Part shown: in pieces, positions 7,467-14,379 of the stretch | Layout: each line of letters opens with the position of its first letter | How positions within the stretch are numbered: the first letter of the stretch is position 1 | Assembly (NCBI GenBank): GCA_902478715.1 | Contig: CABSMC010000054.1 | Location: 1 to 17,540 of the forward strand | Length of the DNA: 17,540 nucleotides | From: an uncultured Adlercreutzia sp. | Lineage (GTDB): Bacteria; Actinomycetota; Coriobacteriia; Coriobacteriales; Eggerthellaceae | Direction of reading: 5' to 3' | Notes under the pieces: generated by a model | What the model saw: only the letters and a program-made list of their open reading frames with translations | The model's database searches: none | Told to the model about the DNA's origin: nothing | Position numbers and translations under genes: made by a program

Positions 7467-7481
7467 GCGTCCATCCACGAA

Positions 7482-8105
7482 CTATCCACGGACGGTGCCC
7501 GGAACGGCCGGCAGCTCCACCACGCGAGTGGCGATGCGGGCGGCCAGGGCCGGGGAATGGGAGACGAAGATGAGGCCCATGTCGTTCGCTTCCACTTCCG
7601 CGAGCAGCGCCCGCCAGATCTGGGCCTGGGTCACGGCGTCGAGCATAGTGGAGATCTCGTCGGCGATGAGGTAGCGCGGGCGCGCCCCGAGGGCCCGGGC
7701 GATGCAGAAGCGCTGCAGCTCGCCGCCGGACAGCTCGTGGGGATAGCGCGCAAGCCACGCGTCGCGGATGCCCAAAAGCTCCCGCAGACGCGCGAGCTCC
7801 TCCTCGCTCGCGCCGCACTCGGCCAGACTCGCCGCCATGCGCATGCGCGGATCCAGCGTCAGCTCCGGGTGCTGGCCGATGAGCTGCACGGGGCACGGGC
7901 CACGCTTCGGCAGCGGGGAGCCGTCGACGAGCACTTCGCCGGTTTGGGGGGCCGTATAGCCCGCCAGCACGCGGCAGAGCGTCGTCTTGCCGGTGCCGGA
8001 GGGCGCAGCCAGCTGCACGCGCTCGCCCGGGGCAACGGCGAGAGAGACGTCATCGAGAACGGGACGACCGTCGAAGGCGACGGAGATATGGCGGCCTTCT
8101 AGCAT
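7482..8105 (-). CDS. ABC importer ATPase, NikE/DppF type (probable nickel)
   Basis: A 207-residue ABC ATPase, second nucleotide-binding subunit of a family-5 (peptide/nickel) importer. It has a Walker A segment APSGTGKT (34-41), signature LSGGE (125-129), Walker B YLIADE (145-150) and an H-loop His in FVSHSP. The first Gly of Walker A is Ala, while the critical Lys40 is kept. It is shorter than typical DppF/OppF (about 260-330) and lacks their C-terminal peptide-transporter extension. The start ATG at 8105 overlaps the preceding ATPase gene by seven bases. The same frame is open far upstream, but that is a compositional effect. As the last gene of the importer operon it would energise uptake of the substrate bound by the Tat lipoprotein. 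Confidence 0.88.
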   Translation of the reverse strand: MLEGRHISVAFDGRPVLDDVSLAVAPGERVQLAAPSGTGKTTLCRVLAGYTAPQTGEVLVDGSPLPKRGPCPVQLIGQHPELTLDPRMRMAASLAECGASEEELARLRELLGIRDAWLARYPHELSGGELQRFCIARALGARPRYLIADEISTMLDAVTQAQIWRALLAEVEANDMGLIFVSHSPALAARIATRVVELPAVPGTVRG

Positions 8106-9016
8106 AGCGGACCTCCTTCGGCGGGCACGACAAATCCGTGCTCGGGCAGGGCGTGCCAGAGTTGGCGGGTGAAGGGGTGGCCCAGGGTGTCGGGCGAGGC
8201 GAAGGCGGCGACCGAGGTCTCTTCCACCACCGTCCCGTCGCGGAAGACGGCGACACGGTCGGCCACGGTGAGCGCGAGCTCGATGTCGTGGGTGATGAGC
8301 ATGACGCCGCCCCCCTCGTCGGCGAAGGTGCGGAAGTCTTGAAGCGCCGCCTGGGCCAGTGGCAAATCGAGGCCGGGCGTGGGCTCGTCTGCGATGATGA
8401 GCTTCGGCGCATCCATGAGCGCGCAGCACAGAAGCACGCGCCGGGCCATGCCGCCGGAGAGCTCGTGGGGATACATCCGCGCCACTTCTTCGGCCAGGCC
8501 ATAGCGGGAAAACAGCTCGGCGCGCCGGGCGCGGCGCCGGGCGGCGTCGGCGCGGCGGGCGGCGCTGCGGCCCTGCGGAATGCCCTCCACCTGACGGCCC
8601 ACGGGCATGAGCGGGTCGAGGCTCGCCACCGACTGAGGCACGAGCGAGATGCCGTGCCCGCGCAGCTCGGCCAAAGTGGCGGCGTCCACCGGCTCGCCCT
8701 CGAACCAGATGCGACCGCGCACAAGCGCGTTGGGCTCGAACAGCCCCAACACCGCATCGGCCAGAAGCGTCTTGCCCGAGCCCGAGGCACCCACCACGGC
8801 GACGATCTCGCCGGCGTGCACCGACAGGCTCAGGGAGCGGATGACCCCCACTTCCCGCTGCTCGGCCTTGAAGAAGGGGGCCTCGGGGTCGTACATGCGA
8901 AAGGACACGGAGAGATCCTCCACCGTCAGCAGGTGGTGGCCCCCGGGGTGGCGGGAGGAGGAGCCGTGGCTGTGATGATGGTGGGTCTCCCCCGTCCGAT
9001 GATCTTTCTCTTCCAC
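8099..9016 (-). CDS. ABC importer ATPase, NikD/DppD type, with His-rich N-terminus
   Basis: A 305-residue ABC ATPase of the peptide/nickel family. Walker A GASGSGKT (76-83), Q-loop near LVPQSV, signature LSGGM (166-170), Walker B LIIADE (186-191) and the H-loop His in LITHD are all present. The segment before the ABC fold is unusual: residues 1-28 hold nine histidines, including HHHH at 12-15, HSH and GGHH. Such stretches are known in nickel and zinc handling proteins and could buffer or sense cytoplasmic metal; this role is inferred. The start is GTG at 9016 with AGGAGGA just upstream, nine bases after the permease stop. Confidence 0.9.
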   Translation of the reverse strand: MEEKDHRTGETHHHHSHGSSSRHPGGHHLLTVEDLSVSFRMYDPEAPFFKAEQREVGVIRSLSLSVHAGEIVAVVGASGSGKTLLADAVLGLFEPNALVRGRIWFEGEPVDAATLAELRGHGISLVPQSVASLDPLMPVGRQVEGIPQGRSAARRADAARRRARRAELFSRYGLAEEVARMYPHELSGGMARRVLLCCALMDAPKLIIADEPTPGLDLPLAQAALQDFRTFADEGGGVMLITHDIELALTVADRVAVFRDGTVVEETSVAAFASPDTLGHPFTRQLWHALPEHGFVVPAEGGPLC

Positions 9017-9025
9017 GCTCTCCTC

Positions 9026-9970
9026 CTACTCCTGAGCCGTGCGCGGGTCGACCAGACGGCGCAGGCCGCTGCCGGCGCGATCGAACAAAAGAACCACCGC
9101 GACCAGGGCCAGCCCCGGGAACACCGCCAGCCACCACAGCCCCGCCGACAGGTAGTTCATAGACTCGGACAAAATGACGCCGATGGCCGGCTGCTCGGGG
9201 GGAAGGCCGAAGCCCAGGAAGGTGACGGCAGCCTCGTGCAAGATGGCATGGGGGAACAGCAGCACGAGGCCCACGAGGAACTGCGGCAGCACGTAGGGCA
9301 CCATGTGGCGCACGGCGATGCGCCAGGCCGGCACCCCCAGCTTGCGCGAGACCGCCACGAACCCGGACTCGCGGCACTGCAGGATCTCCGCGCGGATGAC
9401 GCGGGTGAGGTTGGGCCAATGGGTCACGGCCACACCCACGGCCACGCCCCAGAACCCCCGGCCCAGGGCGTAGGACACCAGAATGATCAGCACGATATGG
9501 GGCACGCCCATCATGAGATCCACCAGCCACGTGACCGTCGCGTCGGCGCGGCGGCCTCCGAGCGCCGCCACCGATCCCAGCACAAGGGCGATGGCCGCCG
9601 ACACGCCCGAGGCCACAAGGCCCAAAAGCACGCTCGTGGAGAGCCCGGCCAGGGTGCGGGCGAGCATGTCGCGGCCCATCCAGTCGGTGCCGAAGGGGTG
9701 GGAAAGCGAGGGGGCCAGGTTCTTAGCGGAGAAGTCGGTGGCCGTGGCCGCGCCGGCCAGGGCCAGACCGGCAACCACGACCGCCACGAGCGCCACGGCA
9801 GCGACTACGCACGAGGCAAGCGTCAGACGACGATTCGCCACGCGCGTCTTAGCGGGCAGATGGAGCGCCGGAACGCGGGCGGCCGCCCGCTTCCGGGACG
9901 CCGCGGCGTCCGTCGCGGCGCCGTTCTCGCCGCCCGGTGCGGCGCCGGCAGGGCACAGTTCCTTATCCAC
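9026..9970 (-). CDS. ABC importer permease, NikC/DppC type (probable nickel)
   Basis: A 314-residue inner-membrane permease of the family-5 importers. After an Ala-rich, charged N-terminal stretch (1-48) come a first transmembrane segment (about 49-73), the periplasmic SHPFGTDWMGRDMLARTLAG motif typical of DppC/NikC, and further membrane spans. The cytoplasmic coupling (EAA-type) loop is visible as SGFVAVSRKLGVPAWRIAVRHMVP. It pairs with the upstream permease to form the channel. Start GTG at 9970 with AGGAGG six bases upstream; it overlaps the preceding gene by eight bases. Family membership is clear. Nickel rather than peptide specificity rests on the operon's operator and His-rich partners. 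Confidence 0.9.
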   Translation of the reverse strand: MDKELCPAGAAPGGENGAATDAAASRKRAAARVPALHLPAKTRVANRRLTLASCVVAAVALVAVVVAGLALAGAATATDFSAKNLAPSLSHPFGTDWMGRDMLARTLAGLSTSVLLGLVASGVSAAIALVLGSVAALGGRRADATVTWLVDLMMGVPHIVLIILVSYALGRGFWGVAVGVAVTHWPNLTRVIRAEILQCRESGFVAVSRKLGVPAWRIAVRHMVPYVLPQFLVGLVLLFPHAILHEAAVTFLGFGLPPEQPAIGVILSESMNYLSAGLWWLAVFPGLALVAVVLLFDRAGSGLRRLVDPRTAQE

Positions 9971-10985
9971 GGACGGCCTCCTCTTCCTTCCAGCCGATGG
10001 GCGCGCGACCCAGACGCGTGATTCTCAGGCGCGGATCCACGACGCCGTAGAGGATGTTGGCGATAAGGTTTCCCCCGAACACGAGGGACGCCGACACGAG
10101 CGCGATGCCCGCGAGCAGGGCCACGTCGCCGCCGAGCCCCGCTGTCACCGCCGCCTGGCCGAGACCCGGGTAGGAGAACACCTGCTCCACGAGCACCGAG
10201 CCGCCGAAGATCTCTGAGATGGAGGCGAACTGCAGCGTGATGGCCGGCAGGGCCAAGTTGCGCAGGCCGTGGCGCAGCAGCACCTGGGTGCGGCTCTCGC
10301 CCCGGGCACGGGCCGCGCGCACATAGGCGCTCTCCATGACGTCGATGGTCTTCTCGCGGGTGTGCAGGGCAATATTGGCCACCCCCACCACCGACAGCGT
10401 CAGCGCCGGCAGCACCATGTGATGCGCGGCGTCGGCCAAGGTCACATCGGCGGCGGAGACGCCGATGGGCACCGAGAACCCGAAGGGGAACCAGCGCAGC
10501 CACACGGCGAAAATCATGAGGAACACGAGCGCCAGCCAGAAGGTGGGCACCGAAGCCAGAAGAAAGCAGTAGCCCTTCACCAGCTTGTCGGCCCAACTTC
10601 CCCGGCGTGCGCCCGCCACCACGCCCAGCGCGAAGCCGAGCACGCCGCTTACGACCCAGGCGCAGCCCATGAGCGCCAGCGAGTTCACGGCGCGTGTGGC
10701 GATGACGTCGACGACCGGGGCGTTGTAGCGCAGCGACGTGCCCGCGTCCCCCTGAAGAAGCGCGCCGGCCCAGGCGAGGTAGCGCTCCCAGATGGGGGTG
10801 TTCGTCCCCCAGTACTCGGCGAGCTGGGCCCGCTTGGCCTCGCTCATGTTGAGATAGGCCGCCTGGCCGACGTTGGCCTGCACCGGATCGATGGGCGATG
10901 CCCCCACGAGGAAGAACACCACCACCGATATGGCCACCATCAACAGCGCGAACTTCACAATCTGTGTGACTGTATATTTAATCAT
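9963..10985 (-). CDS. ABC importer permease, NikB/DppB type (probable nickel)
   Basis: A 340-residue permease with the family layout: one N-terminal membrane segment (about 9-28), a periplasmic region containing DPVQANVG and the segment GDAGTSLRYNAPVVDVI (typical of DppB/NikB), then five or so further spans. The coupling loop reads SAYVRAARARGESRTQVLLRHGLRNLALP, a good EAA motif. The C-terminal NILYGVVDPRLRI is also typical. ATG at 10985 has GAGG upstream. A 185-base gap with two strong inverted repeats separates it from the binding-protein gene, whereas the four membrane and ATPase genes are tightly packed. Confidence 0.92.
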   Translation of the reverse strand: MIKYTVTQIVKFALLMVAISVVVFFLVGASPIDPVQANVGQAAYLNMSEAKRAQLAEYWGTNTPIWERYLAWAGALLQGDAGTSLRYNAPVVDVIATRAVNSLALMGCAWVVSGVLGFALGVVAGARRGSWADKLVKGYCFLLASVPTFWLALVFLMIFAVWLRWFPFGFSVPIGVSAADVTLADAAHHMVLPALTLSVVGVANIALHTREKTIDVMESAYVRAARARGESRTQVLLRHGLRNLALPAITLQFASISEIFGGSVLVEQVFSYPGLGQAAVTAGLGGDVALLAGIALVSASLVFGGNLIANILYGVVDPRLRITRLGRAPIGWKEEEAVRG

Positions 10986-11031
10986 TATATCCTCTTTGCA
11001 AACTCGCCGGTTCGCCTAAGGAAGTCAGCGA

Positions 11032-11132
11032 GGTTCCGACAGGTGCCTGGAATTGGCCCGCCTTTGGGCCAAGTTGCCTTCGCGCAACGCCGAGCCCAAA
11101 ACAAGGGCCAAGGCCAGGTGCCTGTCGGAACC
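11032..11132. repeat. Long inverted repeat between binding-protein and permease genes
   Basis: Arms of 28 bases, 11032-11059 and 11105-11132, match at 24 positions, and two of the mismatches would be G-U pairs in RNA. Smaller hairpins nest inside, for example TTGGCCC with GGGCCAA around 11053-11072. It is wholly non-coding. It may be a REP-like repeated element, or a transcript structure limiting read-through into the permease genes or protecting the upstream message from 3' decay. Confidence 0.8.
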
Positions 11133-11143
11133 GCAGCGTCGGC

Positions 11144-11178
11144 GGTTGTAGGGAATGATGAAATCATTCCCTACAACC
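11144..11178 (-). other. Perfect stem-loop overlapping the binding-protein stop codon
   Basis: Two 16-base arms (11144-11159, 11163-11178) are perfectly complementary around a three-base loop. On the minus strand the hairpin includes the last codons and the TAG stop (11171-11173) of the binding-protein gene. No T-tract follows, so it is not a classical terminator. In ABC importer operons such hairpins often stabilise the 3' end of the binding-protein message and give it an excess over the permeases; that role is inferred here. Confidence 0.8.
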
Positions 11179-12832
11179 ACGACCACTGGTCGACATTGTT
11201 CACGAGTGACCACCCGTGTCCGTGGGGATGGGGCTTCTGATCGGCCACGTTCAGTCCGTCGCGCTTGAAGTAGAGGTGATCCACATTGGCGAGCCACACC
11301 CACGTGGCCGCGCCCTGGGGCGCGACGCCCTCGGTGCCGTCCCACTGGGCCTTCTGCCAGTATTCGAAGGATTCCTCCACCGTGGGCTGGGCCAGAGCCT
11401 CGTCCAAATAGCCGTCCACGGTAGCGCTCTTGTACTGGGCGAAGTTGCCCCAGCCCGTGGAGTAGTTCAAGTTGTAGACCTCCGTGGGCGCGTTCGAGCC
11501 CCAGCCCCACACCACCGGGTCGGCGTACTGATGCGGGTAGATATCGTCGAAGGAGGCGCCGGCCACGTTCACCTCGATGCCGAGGGGAGCCATCTGGTTG
11601 GTGAACTCCTCGGCGATGCCCTGTCGCACCGAGTCGCCGGCCATGTACCACAACGGGATGGAGGCGCGCACGCCGTCCTTCACGCGGATGCCGTCCTCCC
11701 CCGGCACCCAGCCGGCCTCATCGAGGATCCTCTTGGCCTCTTCCACGTTCGTGGAGCACTTCATGGCGTCGGTGGCCCAGGGCATGCCGTCGCTCACCGA
11801 ATAGGCGGGGGTCCCATAGCCGTTCAGGACATTTGCGATAAGCTGGTCGCGGTCGACGCCGTAGTTGATGGCTCGGCGCACGGCCACATCGCACGTGACG
11901 TCGTTGCCCACCTCGTAAGTGACCTCTCCCTCCACGATAGGCTCGCTTCCGGCGGGCTGGGTGGAAAGCGAGATGCCGCGGGAGTCCACCGAGGCGCAGT
12001 TCAAAAGCTCGTAGCCGGCAGGCACGGCGTCGGCCAGGGTGGCCGATGTGTAGGCGATGTCCACTTGTCCCGCGGCGGCCGCGGCCAAAGAGGCGTCCTC
12101 TTCCATGAACAGCACGACAAGGCGCTGGATCTTCGGCGCCTCGCCGTAGTAGTCGGGGTTGGCCACAAGGATGACCTGCTGGCCCTGGTCCCACTGCTCC
12201 AGCATGTAGCGCCCGCTGCCGATGGGGTGGGTGCCGTAGTCGGCGTCGTGGGCGCTCTCGGGCACGATGCCCACCACGGCGAGCGTGTACAGCAGCGCGT
12301 TGAAGGGCTTGTTCAGGTGAATGAGCACCGTGGTGTCGTCGGGCGCCTCGGCGGTATCCACCATGGACAGGTCGGCCTCGGAGGAGTCGCTGTTCACGAT
12401 GCCGTTGATGGTGAAGGCCACATCGCTGGCACGCAAAGGCTCGCCGTTGGTGAACTTGACATCGTCGCGGATGGTGAACGTCCAGGTGAGGCCATCTTCG
12501 GAGCATTCGTAGGACGTGGCCAGGTCGTTTTTGAAGGAGAGGTCGGTGTCGGTGGCGATGAGGGTCGACTGGATGAGCGGCTCATGGCAGTGCTCGCCGC
12601 AGCCCCAGGACACGAACGGATCGAAGCCCGCCGGCGGCTCGGAGCCCGGCGTCATGGTAACGATGACCTGCGAGATCTCCCCGTTTGCTGCCGAGGTGTC
12701 CCCGCCTGCGGGCGCCGACGAGCCGCCGGACGCAACCTGGTCGCCCGAGCATGCCGAGAGCAGACCGCCCCAGGTGAGCGCGCCGGCCGCGACCGCGCCG
12801 GCCTTCACAAAGTTCCGTCTTGAAAGAGTCAT
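11171..12832 (-). CDS. Tat-exported lipoprotein substrate-binding protein, family 5 (probable nickel)
   Basis: A 553-residue extracytoplasmic solute-binding protein of the peptide/nickel family. The leader has a twin-arginine motif SRRNFVK (4-10), a hydrophobic core and a lipobox LSAC with lipid-attached Cys28, then a Ser/Gly/Ala linker. The mature fold follows from about residue 52, with the family segment DLATSYECSEDGLTWTFTIRDDVKFTNGEPLRASDVAFT. Possible metal ligands are the patch CGEHCHEP (78-85) and His535, His537 and His539 in KPHPHGHGW. ATG 12832 is chosen over a frame open to 12865 because AAGGGAGGGG (12835-12844) precedes it and the longer form would run into an operator. Tat export means it is exported folded, perhaps with bound cofactor. 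Peptide binding remains possible. Confidence 0.9.
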   Translation of the reverse strand: MTLSRRNFVKAGAVAAGALTWGGLLSACSGDQVASGGSSAPAGGDTSAANGEISQVIVTMTPGSEPPAGFDPFVSWGCGEHCHEPLIQSTLIATDTDLSFKNDLATSYECSEDGLTWTFTIRDDVKFTNGEPLRASDVAFTINGIVNSDSSEADLSMVDTAEAPDDTTVLIHLNKPFNALLYTLAVVGIVPESAHDADYGTHPIGSGRYMLEQWDQGQQVILVANPDYYGEAPKIQRLVVLFMEEDASLAAAAAGQVDIAYTSATLADAVPAGYELLNCASVDSRGISLSTQPAGSEPIVEGEVTYEVGNDVTCDVAVRRAINYGVDRDQLIANVLNGYGTPAYSVSDGMPWATDAMKCSTNVEEAKRILDEAGWVPGEDGIRVKDGVRASIPLWYMAGDSVRQGIAEEFTNQMAPLGIEVNVAGASFDDIYPHQYADPVVWGWGSNAPTEVYNLNYSTGWGNFAQYKSATVDGYLDEALAQPTVEESFEYWQKAQWDGTEGVAPQGAATWVWLANVDHLYFKRDGLNVADQKPHPHGHGWSLVNNVDQWSWL

Positions 12833-12848
12833 AACCCCTCCCTTGGTA

Positions 12849-12875
12849 GTGTTACATATCTTCAATGCGTAACAA
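12849..12875. promoter_or_regulatory. Candidate NikR operator, proximal copy
   Basis: GTGTTAC-N13-GTAACAA: an inverted repeat differing at the last base from GTGTTAC-N13/14-GTAACAC, which I recall as the NikR site consensus of Desulfovibrio. It lies between the ribosome binding site of the binding-protein gene and the candidate -10 box, covering the likely transcription start, a position suited to repression. No nikR gene is in the window. Confidence 0.65.
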
Positions 12876-12876
12876 T

Positions 12877-12906
12877 ACCATAGGAGAACGATCAGTGTTA
12901 CGAAAA
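12877..12906 (-). promoter_or_regulatory. Weak candidate promoter of the importer operon
   Basis: On the minus strand, TATGGT (12877-12882, four of six -10 bases) lies 18 bases from TTTTCG (12901-12906), a poor -35. The position between two operator copies and 45 bases before the start codon is sensible, but the boxes themselves are weak. Confidence 0.3.
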
Positions 12907-12921
12907 TTCAATTCGTAAGAC
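12895..12921. promoter_or_regulatory. Candidate NikR operator, distal copy
   Basis: GTGTTAC-N13-GTAAGAC, one base from the full inverted repeat and with the same 13-base spacing as the copy 46 bases away. It overlaps the candidate -35 box. The inner part also contains TTACGAA-N7-TTCGTAA, a perfect inverted repeat. Two equally spaced copies in one short gap are unlikely by chance. Confidence 0.62.
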
Positions 12922-12949
12922 GAATGGCTGATACAGAAGGCGAATAGCC

Positions 12950-14365
12950 CTATTGCCCCATCATGTCCTGGATCTTCTTGAGGTCGCTCATGGACATGCC
13001 TCCCATGCCCGGAATGCCCAGGCCGCGGCGGCGCTTGCCCTTCTTCCCCTTCTTGCCCTTGCGCGAGGCCTGCTGCTCCATGCCGGCGGTGGCCTGCTTC
13101 ACCATCTTCTTCGTCTCGTTGAACTTCTTCATCATCTGGTTCACGTCGGTGACGGTGACGCCGGCGCCCTTGGCAATGCGGGCGCGGCGGCTGCCGTTCA
13201 GAAGCTCCGGCTTGGCGCGCTCGGCCTTGGTCATGGAGTTGATGATGACCTCCATGGCGTCGAGCGCCCCTTCATCCACCTGCCCCGAACCAAGCGCCTT
13301 GTCGCCGCCGGGCAGCGCGCTGATGAGCTTGGAGACGCCGCCCATCTTGCGCACCTGCTTGTTCATCATGAGGAAGTCGTCCAAGGTGAGCTGGCCGCGC
13401 ATCATGCGCTCGGCTTCCAGCTCCTCCTCTTCGGCCTGCTGCACGCGCACGGCGTTCTCGATGAGCGAGACGACATCGCCCATGCCGAGGATGCGCTTGG
13501 CCATGCGGTCGGGATGGAAGACCTCCAGGGAATCGGGCTTCTCGCCCGAGGAGATGAACTTGATGGGCTTGCCGGTGACCTCGCGGATGGAAAGGGCGCC
13601 GCCGCCGCGGGCGTCGCCGTCCATTTTCGACATGATGACGCCGTCGAAGTCGACCGACTCGGCGAAGGCCTCCACGACGTTGACGACATCCTGGCCGGTC
13701 ATGGCATCCACCACCATGAGGATCTGGTCGGGGTGGGTGGCGTCCTTGATGGCCTGGGCCTCCTCCATCATATCGGCGTCCACGTGCAAGCGTCCCGCCG
13801 TGTCGATGATGACCACGTCGCGCAGGTTGTCGATGGCGTCCTGGATGCCCTCGCGCGCGATGGCCACCGGGTCGCGGCCGTCGCCGCGGTAGACGCGCAC
13901 GCCGATCTCATCGCCTAAGGTCTGCAGCTGGTCGGCCGCCGCGGGGCGGTACACGTCGCCGGCGATGAGCAGCGGCGAGTGGTTCTCCTGCTTCAAGCGG
14001 TAGGCAAGCTTGGCCGCCGCCGTGGTCTTGCCGGAGCCCTGCAGGCCCACGAGCATGATGACGTTGGGGATGCGGCTGGAGAGGACGAGCCTCGAATCGG
14101 TGCGGCCGAGCAGCTCGGTCAGCTCGTCGAGCACGATCTTCACGACGTTCTGGGCCGGGGTGAGCGAGTCCAGCACGTCGGCGGACAGGCAGCGCTCCTT
14201 GGTGCGGGCGACGAAGTTCTTCACCACTTTGAAGTTGACGTCGGCCTCCAAGAGTGCCAGGCGGATCTCGCGCATGGCGGCGTTGATGTCGTCCTCGGTC
14301 AGGCGGCCCTTGCTGCGCAGGCCGGAGAAGATGCCCTGAAGGCGTTCGGAGAGGTTCTCGAGCAT
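12950..14365 (-). CDS. ffh: Signal recognition particle GTPase Ffh
   Basis: A 471-residue SRP54 homologue that binds signal peptides and 4.5S RNA and delivers ribosomes to FtsY at the membrane. The N domain (1-95) is followed by the G domain with P-loop GLQGSGKT (107-114), DTAGR (188-192) and SKMDG (246-250). The insertion box is DVYRPAAADQLQ. The methionine-rich M domain begins near 300 and contains the RNA-binding signature GSRRARIAKGAG (391-402). A Lys-rich linker (about 436-447) leads to a Gly/Met-rich tail. ATG 14365 follows ftsY by 14 bases, so the SRP GTPase and its receptor are probably co-transcribed. The next gene downstream is the metal importer, not rpsP as in many bacteria. Confidence 0.97.
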   Translation of the reverse strand: MLENLSERLQGIFSGLRSKGRLTEDDINAAMREIRLALLEADVNFKVVKNFVARTKERCLSADVLDSLTPAQNVVKIVLDELTELLGRTDSRLVLSSRIPNVIMLVGLQGSGKTTAAAKLAYRLKQENHSPLLIAGDVYRPAAADQLQTLGDEIGVRVYRGDGRDPVAIAREGIQDAIDNLRDVVIIDTAGRLHVDADMMEEAQAIKDATHPDQILMVVDAMTGQDVVNVVEAFAESVDFDGVIMSKMDGDARGGGALSIREVTGKPIKFISSGEKPDSLEVFHPDRMAKRILGMGDVVSLIENAVRVQQAEEEELEAERMMRGQLTLDDFLMMNKQVRKMGGVSKLISALPGGDKALGSGQVDEGALDAMEVIINSMTKAERAKPELLNGSRRARIAKGAGVTVTDVNQMMKKFNETKKMVKQATAGMEQQASRKGKKGKKGKRRRGLGIPGMGGMSMSDLKKIQDMMGQ

Positions 14366-14379
14366 AGGGGGTTCCTTAT

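Noticed and set aside
7359..7481. A terminator for the importer operon before rpsP
   Set aside because: Only a five-base stem (GCTTG/CAAGC) and no T-tract can be seen, so read-through into rpsP cannot be excluded, but no terminator is supported.
7482..9530. A minus-strand frame of 682 codons ending with the second ATPase, suggesting a fusion
   Set aside because: The part upstream of 8105 is out of frame with the well-supported NikD- and NikC-type genes and has Arg/Gly/Pro-rich shadow composition. The ATPase starts at ATG 8105.
10986..11170. A nickel/cobalt riboswitch in the gap before the first permease gene
   Set aside because: The structures seen are simple inverted repeats. I cannot recognise the multi-helix junction of known metal riboswitches, and the control sites are upstream of the first gene of the operon.
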